Shown in pieces: positions 1 to 9,900 of a stretch of DNA of 64,000 bases. The stretch's first letter is position 1, and each line of letters starts with the position of its first letter. The DNA is from Megachile rotundata (Eukaryota; Arthropoda; Insecta; Hymenoptera; Megachilidae): the NCBI RefSeq assembly GCF_050947335.1, contig NW_027473519.1, forward strand, positions 186,001 through 250,000, in the 5' to 3' direction. The position numbers and the translations under genes were made by a program. A model generated the notes under the pieces. That model was not told where the DNA came from, searched no databases, and saw nothing but the letters and a program-made list of their open reading frames with translations.

Positions 1-1
1 T
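1..1 (+). repeat. Last base of a monomer cut by the window start
   Basis: The array already runs at base 1. The first complete monomer starts at base 2 with the variant CAACATGACTAG in place of TAACATGACTAG. The left edge of the array is therefore not in this window. Confidence 0.9.
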
Positions 2-142
2 CAACATGACTAGATAGTACAGAGTCGAATTACAGCGGATATGTGCGAATTAGAGGCTGAATCGTGCGAAAATGAGCATAATTCGTTCAAAACGATCAAA
101 ATTGTTCATTGTGGTGTTGAATTGGGCTCAGTTACGATAACT

Positions 143-283
143 TAACATGACTAGATAGTACAGAGTCGAATTACAGCGGATATGTGCGAATTAGAGGCTG
201 AATCGTGCGAAAATGAGCATAATTCGTTCAAAACGAGCAAAATTGTTCATTGTGGTGTTGAATTGTGCTCAGATAGGATAAGT
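143..283 (+). repeat. Canonical 141-bp monomer (reference copy)
   Basis: This complete copy is used as the numbering reference, starting at TAACATGACTAG. It runs through GAATTACAGCGG, GAATTAGAGGCTG, CGTGCGAAAATGAGC, TTCGTTCAAAACGAGC, GTTCATTGTGG and GAATTGTGCTCAG. Main variable sites across the array are: GATC versus GAGC after AAAAC; CGTTC versus CGTGC before it; GAATTAG versus GAACTAG; GAATCG versus GAACCG; GTGTTGAA versus GTGTCGAA; and the tail CAGTTACG versus CAGATAGG. Forward stops fall in all three frames (for example TAA at monomer base 1, TGA at 6, TAG at 14), and reverse stops likewise. The length is close to, but below, a nucleosome core (147 bp). Confidence 0.97.
222..238 (+). other. 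CENP-B-box-like motif in the 141-bp monomer
   Basis: ATTCGTTCAAAACGAGC, at bases 80-96 of the reference monomer, matches TTCG, A and CG-G of the essential CENP-B box pattern NTTCGNNNNANNCGGGN, that is 8 of 9 fixed positions with G to A at the third-last fixed base. It also keeps TT and AAR of the mammalian form YTTCGTTGGAARCGGGA. The very common GATC variant monomers score 7 of 9. The core TCGTT-CAA-AACGA is a 13-bp imperfect palindrome. By chance, one mismatch in nine would occur in about 3% of 141-bp monomers (both strands, equal base frequencies), so the match is suggestive, not proof. Confidence 0.5.
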
Positions 284-491
284 TAACATAACTAGATAGT
301 ACAGAGTCGAATTACAGCGGATATGTGCGAATTAGAGGCTGAATCGTGCGAAAATGAGCATAATTCGTGCAAAACGTGCAAAATTGTTCATTGTGGTGTC
401 GAATTGTGCTCAGATAGGATAACTTAACATAACTAGATAGTACAGAGTCGAATTACAGCGGATATGTGCGAATTAGAGGCTGAATCGTTCG

Positions 492-544
492 AAAATGAGC
501 AAAATTCGTTCAAAACGAGCAAAATTCGTGCAAAACGAGCAAAA
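492..544 (+). other. Phased A-tracts, predicted curved DNA
   Basis: A4 runs start at 492, 501, 512, 521, 532 and 541. Counting alternate runs as A4T2, the tract centres lie at 493.5, 503.5, 513.5, 523.5, 533.5 and 543.5, exactly 10 bp apart. A-tracts phased near the helical repeat are known to give intrinsic curvature. The 181-bp monomers extend this to eight tracts (22732-22804). Canonical 141-bp monomers have only three A4 runs here. Confidence 0.6.
504..540 (+). other. Paired CENP-B-box-like motifs, 20 bp apart (161-bp monomer)
   Basis: Two motifs at 504-520 (TTCGTTCAAAACGAG) and 524-540 (TTCGTGCAAAACGAG), each matching 8 of 9 essential positions and repeated at exactly 20 bp. The extra 20-bp unit that defines the 161-bp class is therefore one added motif plus three A residues. 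Whether any protein binds is unknown. Confidence 0.5.
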
Positions 545-1540
545 TTGTTCATTGTGGTGTTGAATTGTGCTCAGATAGGATAACTTAACATAACTAGATA
601 GTACAGAGTCGAATTACAGCGGATATGTGCGAACTAGAGGCTGAATCGTGCAAAAATAAGCATAATTCGTTCAAAACGAGCAAAATTGTTCATTGTGGTG
701 TTGAATTGTGCTCAGTTACGATAACTTAACATAACTAGATAGTACAGAGTCGAATTACAGCGGATATGTGCGAATTAGAGGCTGAATCGTTCGAAAATGA
801 GCAAAATTCGTTCAAAACGAGCAAAATTCGTGCAAAACGAGCAAAATTGTTCATTGTGGTGTTGAATTGTGCTCAGATAGGATAACTTAACATAACTAGA
901 TAGTACAGAGTCGAATTACAGCGGATATGTGCGAATTAGAGGCTGAACCGTGCGAAAATGAGCATAATTCGTTCAAAACGATCAAAATTGTTCATTGTGG
1001 TGTTGTATTGTGCTCAGTTACGATAACTTAACATGACTAGATAGTACAGAGTCGAATTACAGCGGATATGTGCGAATTAGAGGCTGAATCGTGCGAAAAT
1101 GAGCATAATTCGTTCAAAACGATCAAAATTGTTCATTGTGGTGTTGAATTGTGCTCAGTTACGATAACTTAACATGACTAGATAGTACAGAGTCGAATTA
1201 CAGCGGATATGTGCGAATTAGAGGCTGAATCGTGCGAAAATGAGCATAATTCGTTCAAAACGATCAAAATTGTTCATTGTGGTGTTGAATTGTGCTCAGT
1301 TACGATAACTTAACTAGACTAGATAGTACAGAGTCGAATTACAGCGGATATGTGCGAATTAGAGGCTGAATCGTGCGAAAATGAGCATAATTCGTGCAAA
1401 ACGAGCAAAATTGTTCATTGTGGTGTTGAATTGTGCTCAGTTACGATAACTTAACATGACTAGATAGTACAGAGTCGAATTACAGCGGATATGTGCGAAT
1501 TAGAGGCTGAATCGTGCGAAAATGAGCATAATTCGTTCAA

Positions 1541-1550
1541 AACAAACGAT
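1541..1550 (+). other. 4-bp insertion (AAAC duplicated) in a monomer
   Basis: The monomer reads CAAAACAAACGATC instead of CAAAACGATC, a duplicated AAAC. The anchor step is 145 bp (1460 to 1605). No other copy in the window shows it. Confidence 0.9.
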
Positions 1551-1804
1551 CAAAATTGTTCATTGTGGTGTTGAATTGTGCTCAGTTACGATAACTTAAC
1601 ATGACTAGATAGTACAGAGTCGAATTACAGCGGATATGTGCGAATTAGAGGCTGAATCGTGCGAAAATGAGCATAATTCGTTCAAAACGATCAAAATTGT
1701 TCATTGTGGTGTTGAATTGTGCTCAGTTACGATAACTTAACTAGACTAGATAGTACAGAGTCGAATTACAGCGGATATGTGCGAATTAGAGGCTGAATCG
1801 TGCG

Positions 1805-1809
1805 AAAAA
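1805..1809 (+). other. Single-base insertion in the A4 run
   Basis: CGAAAAATGAGC has A5 instead of A4; the anchor step is 142 bp (1746 to 1888). Private to this copy as far as I can see. Confidence 0.88.
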
Positions 1810-2128
1810 TGAGCATAATTCGTGCAAAACGAGCAAAATTGTTCATTGTGGTGTTGAATTGTGCTCAGTTACGATAACTTAACATGACTAGATAGTACAG
1901 AGTCGAATTACAGCGGATATGTGCGAATTAGAGGCTGAATCGTGCGAAAATGAGCATAATTCGTTCAAAACGAGCAAAATTGTTCATTGTGGTGTTGAAT
2001 TGTGCTCAGATAGGATAACTTAACATAACTAGATAGTACAGAGTCGAATTACAGCGGATATGTGCGAACTAGAGGCTGAATCGTGCGAAAATGAGCATAA
2101 TTCGTTCAAAACGAGCAAAATTGTTCAT

Positions 2129-2138
2129 TGTGTGTGTT
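2129..2138 (+). other. Single-base insertion, GTGTGTG variant
   Basis: CATTGTGTGTGTTGAA replaces CATTGTGGTGTTGAA; the anchor step is 142 bp (2029 to 2171). Private to this copy. Confidence 0.88.
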
Positions 2139-2555
2139 GAATTGTGCTCAGTTACGATAACTTAACATAACTAGATAGTACAGAGTCGAATTACAGCGGA
2201 TATGTGCGAATTAGAGGCTGAATCGTTCGAAAATGAGCAAAATTCGTTCAAAACGAGCAAAATTCGTGCAAAACGAGCAAAATTGTTCATTGTGGTGTTG
2301 AATTGTGCTCAGATAGGATAACTTAACATAACTAGATAGTACAGAGTCGAATTATAGCGGATATGTGCGAATTAGAGGCTGAATCGTGCGAAAATGAGCA
2401 TAATTCGTTCAAAACGATCAAAATTGTTCATTGTGGTGTTGAATTGTGCTCAGATAGGATAACTTAACATAACTAGATAGTACAGAGCCGAATTAAAGCG
2501 GATATGTGCGAATAAGAGGCTGAATCGTTCGAAAATGAGCAAAATTCGTTCAAAA

Positions 2556-2557
2556 CC
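2556..2557 (+). other. Single-base insertion, AAAACCGAGC
   Basis: One extra C in a type L monomer; the anchor step is 162 bp (2473 to 2635). The same monomer also has GAGCCGAATTAAAGCGG and GAATAAGAGG, so it is unusually divergent. Confidence 0.88.
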
Positions 2558-2626
2558 GAGCAAAATTCGTGCAAAACGAGCAAAATTGTTCATTGTGGTG
2601 TTGAATTGTGCTCAGATAGGATAACT

Positions 2627-2787
2627 TAACATAACTAGATAGTACAGAGTCGAATTACAGCGGATATGTGCGAATTAGAGGCTGAATCGTTCGAAAATGA
2701 GCAAAATTCGTTCAAAATGAGCATAATACGTTCAAAACGAGCAAAATTGTTCATTGTGGTGTTGAATTGTGCTCAGTTACGATAACA
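2627..2787 (+). repeat. 161-bp monomer, type L' (ATACG variant)
   Basis: A second, distinct 161-bp class. The inserted unit reads CGTTCAAAATGAGCATAATA followed by CGTTCAAAACGAGC, so it appears to copy the GAAAATGAGCATAATT unit rather than the CAAAACGAGCAAAATT unit. Other L' copies lie near 3970-4030, 10,980 and 18,050 (with GTGC replacing GAGC), 24,200, 26,260, 27,010, 30,100, 32,010, 33,340, 35,980, 37,280, 43,890, 49,730, 53,500, 55,980, 58,480, 61,230 and 63,570. Many later copies carry a linked GTTCATTATGGTGTCGAA tail, so they descend from one mutated founder. Confidence 0.92.
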
Positions 2788-2902
2788 TAACATGACTAGA
2801 TAGTACAGAGTCGAATTACAGCGGATATGTGCGAATTAGAGGCTGAATCGTGCGAAAATGAGCATAATTCGTTCAAAACGATCAAAATTGTTCATTGTGG
2901 TG

Positions 2903-2905
2903 TTT
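2903..2905 (+). other. Single-base insertion, GTGTTTGAATTG
   Basis: One extra T; the anchor step is 142 bp (2796 to 2938). Private to this copy. Confidence 0.88.
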
Positions 2906-5205
2906 GAATTGTGCTCAGTTACGATAACTTAACATGACTAGATAGTACAGAGTCGAATTACAGCGGATATGTGCGAACTAGAGGCTGAATCGTGCGAAAA
3001 TGAGCATTATTCGTTCAAAACGATCAAAATTGTTCATTGTGGTGTTGAATTGTGCTCAGTTACGATAACTTAACATGACTAGATAGTACAGAGTCGAATT
3101 ACAGCGGATATGTGCGAATTAGAGGCTGAATCGTGCGAAAATGAGCATAATTCGTTCAAAACGATCAAAATTGCTCATTGTGGTGTTGAATTGTGCTCAG
3201 TTATGATAACTCAACATGACTAGATAGTACAGAGTCGAATTACAGCGGATATGTGCGAATTAGAGGCTGAATCGTGCGAAAATGAGCATAATTCGTTCAA
3301 AACGATCAAAATTCTTCATTGTGGTGTTGAATTGTGCTCAGTAACGATAACTTAACATGACTAGATAGTACAGAGTCGAATTACAGCGGATATGTGCGAA
3401 TTAGAGGCTGAATCGTGCGAAAATGAGCATAATTCGTGCAAAGCGAGCAAAATTGTTCATTGTGGTGTTGAATTGTGCTCAGTTACGATAACTTAACATG
3501 ACTAGATAGTACAGAGTCGAATTACAGCGGATATGTGCGAATTAGAGGCTGAATCGTGCGAAAATGAGCATAATTCGTTCAAAACGATCAAAATTGTTCA
3601 TTGTGGTGTTGAATTGTGCTCAGTTACGATAACTTAACATGACTAGATAGTACAGAGTCGAATTACAGCGGATATGTGCGAATTAGAGGCTGAATCGTGC
3701 GAAAATGAGCATAATTCGTTCAAAACGATCAAAATTGTTCATTGTGGTGTTGAATTGTGCTCAGATAGGATAACTCAACATAACTAGATAGTACAGAGTC
3801 GAATTACAGCGGATATGTGCGAATTAGAGGCTGAATCTTGCGAAAATGAGCATAATTCGATTAAAACGATCAAAATTGCTCATTGTGGTGTTGAATTGTG
3901 CTCAGTTATGATAACTCAACATGACTAGATAGTACAGAGTCGAATTACAGCGGATATGTGCGAATTAGAGGCTGAATCGTTCGAAAATGAGCAAAATTCG
4001 TTCAAAATGAGCATAATACGTTCAAAACGAGCAAAATTGTTCATTGTGGTGTTGAATTGTGCTCAGTTACGATAACTTAACATGACTAGATAGTACAGAG
4101 TCGAATTACAGCGGATATGTGCGAATTAGAGGCTGAACCGTGCGAAAATGAGCATAATTCGTTCAAAACGAGCAAAATTGTTCATTGTGGTGTTGAATTG
4201 TGCTCAGATAGGATAACTTAACATAACTAGATAGTACAGAGTCGAATTACAGCGGATATGTGCGAATTAGAGGCTGAACCGTGCGAAAATGAGCATAATT
4301 CGTGCAAAACGTGCAAAATTGTTCATTGTGGTGTCGAATTGTGCTCAGATAGGATAACTTAACATAACTAGATAGTACAGAGTCGAATTACAGCGGATAT
4401 GTGCGAATTAGAGGCTGAATCGTTCGAAAATGAGCAAAATTCGTTCAAAACGAGCAAAATTGTTCATTGTGGTGTTGAATTGTGCTCAGTTACGATAACT
4501 TAACGTAACTAGATAGTACAGAGTCGAATTACAGCGGATATGTGCGAATTAGAGGCTGAATCGTGCGAAAATGAGCATAATTCGTTCAAAACGATCAAAA
4601 ATGTTCATTGTGGTGTTGAATTGTGCTCAGTTACGATAACTTAACATGACTAGATAGTACAGAGTCGAATTACAGCGGATATGTGCGAATTAGAGGCTGA
4701 ATCGTGCGAAAATGAGCATAATTCGATCAAAACGAGGAAAATTGTTCATTGTGGTGTTGAATTGTGCTCAGATAGGATAACTTAACATAACTAGATAGTA
4801 CAGAGTCGAATTACAGCGGATATGTGCGAATTAGAGGCTGAATCGTGTGAAAATGAGCATAATTCGTGCAAAACGAGCAAAATTGTTCATTGTGGTGTTG
4901 AATTGTGCTCAGTTACGATAACTTAACATGACTAGATAGTACAGAGTCGAATTACAGCGGATATGTGCGAATTAGAGGCTGAATCGTGCGAAAATGAGCA
5001 TAATTCGTTCAAAACGATCAAAATTGTTCATTGTGGTGTTGAATTGTGCTCAGTTACGATAACTTAACATGACTAGATAGTACAGAGTCGAATTACAGCG
5101 GATATGTGCGAATTAGAGGCTGAATCGTGCGAAAATGAGCATAATTCGTTCAAAACGAGCAAAATTGTTCATTGTGGTGTTGAATTGTGCTCAGATAGGA
5201 TAACT

Positions 5206-5487
5206 TAACATAACTAGATAGTACAGAGTCGAATTACAGCGGATATGTGCGAATTAGAGGCTGAACCGTGCGAAAATGAGCATAATTCGTGCAAAACGTG
5301 CAAAATTGTTCTTTGTGGTGTCGAATTGTGCTCAGATAGGATAACTTAACATAACTAGATAGTACAGAGTCGAATTACAGCGGATATGTGCGAATTAGAG
5401 GCTGAACCGTGCGAAAATGAGCATAATTCGTGCAAAACGTGCAAAATTGTTCTTTGTGGTGTCGAATTGTGCTCAGATAGGATAACT
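5206..5487 (+). repeat. Adjacent identical monomer pair (2 x 141 bp)
   Basis: Two consecutive monomers, 5206-5346 and 5347-5487, share GAACCGTG, CGTGCAAAACGTGC and the rare GTTCTTTGTGGTGTCGAA combination. I see no difference between them. This is a very recent single-monomer duplication. Confidence 0.85.
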
Positions 5488-6074
5488 TAACATAACTAGA
5501 TAGTACAGAGTCGAATTACAGCGGATATGTGCGAATTAGAGGCTGAATCGTTCGAAAATGAGCAAAATTCGTTCAAAACGAGCAAAATTCGTGCAAAACG
5601 AGCAAAATTGTTCATTGTGGTGTTGAATTGTGCTCAGATAGGATAACTTAACATAACTAGATAGTACAGAGTCGAATTACAGCGGATATGTGCGAATTAG
5701 AGGCTGAATCGTTCGAAAATGAGCAAAATTCGTTCAAAACGAGCAAAATTGTTCATTGTGGTGTTGAATTGTGCTCAGTTACGATAACTTAACATAACTA
5801 GATAGTACAGAGTCGAATTACAGCGGATATGTGCGAATTAGAGGCTGAATCGTGCGAAAATGAGCATAATTCGTTCAAAACGATCAAAATTGTTCATTGT
5901 GGTGTTGAATTGTGCTCAGTTACGATAACTTAACATGACTAGATAGTACAGAGTCGAATTACAGCGGATATGTGCGAATTAGAGGCTGAATCGTGCGAAA
6001 ATGAGCATAATTCGTTCAAAACGAGCAATATTGTTCATTGTGGTGTTGAATTGTGCTCAGATAGGATAACTTAA

Positions 6075-9000
6075 CATAACTAGATAGTACAGAGTCGAAT
6101 TACAGCGGATATGTGCGAATTAGAGGCTGAATCGTGCGAAAATGAGCATAATTCGATTAAAACGATCAAAATTGCTCATTGTGGTGTTGAATTGTGCTCA
6201 GTTATGATAACTCAACATGACTAGATAGTACAGAGTCGAATTACAGCGGATATGTGCGAATTAAGGGCTGAATCGTGCGAAAATGAGCATAATTCGTTCA
6301 AAACGATCAAAATTGTTCATTGTGGTGTTGAATTGCGCTCAGTTACGATAACTTAACATGTCTAGATAGTACAGAGTCGAATTACAGCGGATATGTGCGA
6401 ATTAGAGGCTGAATCGTGCGAAAATGAGCATAATTCGTTCAAAACGAGCAAAATTGTTCATTGTGGTGTTGAATTGTGCTCAGATAGGATAAGTCAACAT
6501 AACTAGATAGTACAGAGTCGAATTACAGCGGATATGTGCGAATTAGAGGCTGAATCGTGCGAAAATGAGCATAATTCGTGCAAAACGTGCAAAATTGTTC
6601 ATTGTGGTGTCGAATTGTGCTCAGATAGGATAACTTAACATAACTAGATAGTACAGAGTCGAATTACAGCGGATATGTGCGAATTAGAGGCTGAATCGTT
6701 CGAAAATGAGCAAAATTCGTTCAAAACGAGCAAAATTCGTGCAAAACGAGCAAAATTGTTCATTGTGGTGTTGAATTGTGCTCAGATAGGATAACTTAAC
6801 ATAACTAGATAGTACAGAGTCGAATTACAGCGGATATGTGCGAATTAGAGGCTGAACCGTGCGAAAATGAGCATAATTCGTGCAAAACGTGCAAAATTGT
6901 TCATTGTGGTGTCGAATTGTGCTCAGATAGGATAACCTAACATAACTAGATAGTACAGAGTCCAATTACAGCGGATATGTGCGAATTAGAGGCTGAATCG
7001 TTCGGAAATGAGCAGAATTCGTTCAAAACGAGCAAAATTCGTGCAAAACGAGCAAAATTGTTCATTGTGGTGTTGAATTGTGCTCAGATAGGATAACTTA
7101 ACATAACTAGATAGTACAGAGTCGAATTACAGCGGATATGTGCGAACTAGAGGCTGAATCGTGCGAAAATGAGCATAATTCGTTCAAAACGAGCAAAATT
7201 GTTCATTGTGGTGTTGAATTGTGCTCAGTTACGATAACTTATCATAACTAGATAGTACAGAGTCGAATTACAGCGGATATGTGCGAATTAGAGGCTGAAC
7301 CGTGCGAAAATGAGCATAATTCGTGCAAAACGTGCAAAATTGTTCATTGTGGTGTCGAATTGTGCTCAGATAGGATAACCTAACATAACTAGATAGTACA
7401 GAGTCCAATTACAGCGGATATGTGCGAATTAGAGGCTGAATCGTTCGGAAATGAGCAGAATTCGTTCAAAACGAGCAAAATTCGTGCAAAACGAGCAAAA
7501 TTGTTCATTGTGGTGTTGAATTGTGCTCAGTTACGATAACTTAACATGACTAGATAGTACAGAGTCGAATTACAGCGGATATGTGCGAATTAGAGGCTGA
7601 ATCGTTCGAAAATGAGCAAAATTCGTTCAAAACGAGCAAAATTGTTCATTGAGGTGTTGAATTGTGGTCAGATAGGATAACTTAACATAACTAGATAGTA
7701 CAGAGTCGAATTACAGCGAATATGTGCGAATTAGAGGCTGAATCGTTCGAAAATGAGCAAAATTCGTTCAAAACGAGCAAAATTCGTACAAAACGAGCAA
7801 AATTGTTCATTGTGGTGTTGAATTGTGCTCAGATAGGATAACTTAACATAACTAGATAGTACAGAGTCGAATTACAGCGGATATGTGCGAATTAGAGGCT
7901 GAATCGTGCGAAAATGAGCATAATTCGTGCAAAACGAGCAAAATTGTTCATTGTGGTGTCGAATTGTGCTCAGATAGGATAACTTAACATAACTAGATAG
8001 TACAGAGTCGAATTACAGCGGATATGTGCGAATTAGAGGCTGAATCGTGCGAAAATGAGCATAATTCGTTCAAAACGAGCAAAATTCGTGCAAAACGAGC
8101 AAAATTGTTCATTGTGGTGTTGAGTTGTGCTCAGATAGGATAACTTAACATAACTAGATAGTACAGAGTCGAATTACAGCGAATATGTGCGAACTAGAGG
8201 CTGAATCGTGCGAAAATGAGCATAATTCGTTCAAAACGAGCAAAATTGTTCATTGTGGTGTTGAATTGAGCTCAGATAGGATAACTTAACATAACTAGAT
8301 AGTACAGAGTCGAATTACAGCGGATATGTGCGAATTAGAGGCTGAATCGTGCGAAAATGAGCATAATTCGTTCAAAACGATCAAAATTGTTCATTGTGGT
8401 GTTGAATTGTGCTCAGTTACGATAACTTAACTAGACTAGATAGTACAGAGTCGAATTACAGCGGATATGTGCGAATTAGAGGCTGAATCGTGCGAAAATG
8501 AGCATAATTCGTGCAAAACGAGCAAAATTGTTCATTGTGGTGTCAAATTGTGCTCAGATAGGATAACTTAACATAACTAGATAGTACAGAGTCGAATTAC
8601 AGCGAATATGTGCGATTTAGAGGCTGAATCGTTCGAAAATGAGCAAAATTCGTTCAAAACGAGCAAAATTCGTGCAAAACGAGCAAAATTGTTCATTGTG
8701 GTGTTGAATTGTGCTCAGATAGGATAACGTAACATAACTACATAGTACAGAGTCGGATTACAGCGGATATGTGCGAATTAGAGGCTGAATCGTGCGAAAA
8801 TGAGCATAATTCGTGCAAAACGAGCAAAATTGTTCATTGTGGTGTCGAATTGTGCTCAGATAGGATAACTTAACATAACTAGATAGTACAGAGTGGAATT
8901 ACAGCGGATATCTGCGAATTAGAGGCTGAATCGTTCGAAAATGAGCAAAATTCGTTCAAAACGAGCAAAATTCGTGCAAAACGAGCAAAATTGTTCATTG

Positions 9001-9900
9001 TGGTGTTGAATTGTGCTCAGATAGGATAACTTAACATAACTAGATAGTACAGAGTCGAATTACAGCGGATATGTGCGAATTAGAGGCTGAATCGTGCGAA
9101 AATGATCCTAATTCGTGCAAAACGAGCAAAATTGTTCGTTGTGGTGTTGAATTGTGCTCAGATAGGATAACGTAACATAACTAGGTAGTACAGAGTCGAA
9201 TTACAGCGGATATGTGCGAATTAGAGGCTGAATCGTTCGAAAATGAGCAAAATTCGTTCAAAACGAGCAAAATTCGTGCAAAACGAGCAAAATTGTTCAT
9301 TGTGGTGTTGAATTGTGCTCAGATAGGATAACTTAACATAACTAGATAGTACAGAGTCGAATTACAGCGGATATGTGCGAATTAGAGGCTGAATCGTGCG
9401 AAAATGAGCATAATTCGTTCAAAACGATCAAAATTGTTCATTGTGGTGTTGAATTGTGCTCAGTTACGATAACTTAACATGACTAGATATTACAGAGTCG
9501 AATTACAGCGGATATGTGCGAACTAGAGGCTGAATCGTGCGAAAATGAGCATAATTCGTTCAAAACGATCAAAATTGTTCATTGTGGTGTTGAATTGTGC
9601 TCAGTTACGATAACTTAACATGACTAGATAGTACAGAGTCGAATTACAGCGGATATGTGCGAATTACAGGCTGAATCGTGCGAAAATGAGCATAATTCGT
9701 GCAAAACGAGCAAAATTGTTCATTGTGGTGTCAAATTGTGCTCAGATAGGATAACTTAACATAACTAGATAGTACAGAGTCGAATTACAGCGAATATGTG
9801 CGAATTAGAGGCTGAATCGTTCGAAAATGAGCAAAATTCGTTCAAAACGAGCAAAATTGTTCATTGTGGTGTTGAATTGTGCTCAGTTACGATAACTTAA
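6075..9900 (+). repeat. Domain B, HOR copy 1 (form A, 3,826 bp)
   Basis: Begins with the GATTAAAACG/TTGCTC monomer and the TTAAGGGCTG monomer at 6261, which reappear 3,826 bp later at 10087. Contains the marker CGGAAATG twice (7003 and 7446, 443 bp apart), GAGCTC at 8268, CTACATAG/CGGATTAC near 8738 and CTAGGTAG at 9181. Compared with copy 2 it has one extra 302-bp dimer (141 + 161) before 7003. Confidence 0.8.
6800..7530 (+). repeat. 443-bp local duplication inside HOR form A
   Basis: A dimer with GAACCG (6851, 7294), GTCCAATTAC and CGGAAATGAGCAG (7003, 7446) occurs twice, separated by one GAACTAG monomer with a TTATCATAAC junction. The whole arrangement is copied at 13.87-14.60 kb, so it predates the 7,068-bp duplication. 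Form B copies have only part of it. Confidence 0.75.

Larger units (their letters stand above)
425..585 (+). repeat. 161-bp monomer, type L (one extra 20-bp unit)
   Basis: This is a reference copy of the common 161-bp class. It differs from the canonical form by CGTTCGAAAATGAGCAAAATT in place of CGTGCGAAAATGAGCATAATT and by one additional 20-bp unit CGTTCAAAACGAGCAAAATT before the final GTTCATTG. The unit spans about 505-524, with a CGTGC variant of it at 525-544. The extra length is exactly 20 bp (anchor 433 to 594). The same class recurs throughout, for example with anchors 735 to 896 and 2171 to 2332. Confidence 0.95.
1..6075 (+). repeat. Domain A: heterogeneous array without a long HOR
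   Basis: About 41 to 42 monomers of mixed 141 and 161 bp. Variants recur singly or in small groups, and I found no marker series with a constant long spacing. Five of the six off-register indels of the window lie between 1541 and 2905. The domain ends where the 3,826-bp correspondence with the 9.9-10.5 kb region begins. Confidence 0.7.

Noticed and set aside
1314..1326. CTAGACTAGATAG variant as a target-site duplication of an inserted element
   Set aside because: The change from TAACATGACTAG to TAACTAGACTAG is two substitutions with no change in length. No element is inserted, and the variant recurs in many copies by amplification.
8268..8273. GAGCTC palindrome as a functional site
   Set aside because: It arises by one substitution (GTGCTC to GAGCTC) and occurs only at 8268, 11792, 15336 and 18860, once per 24-mer HOR copy. 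It is a lineage marker.
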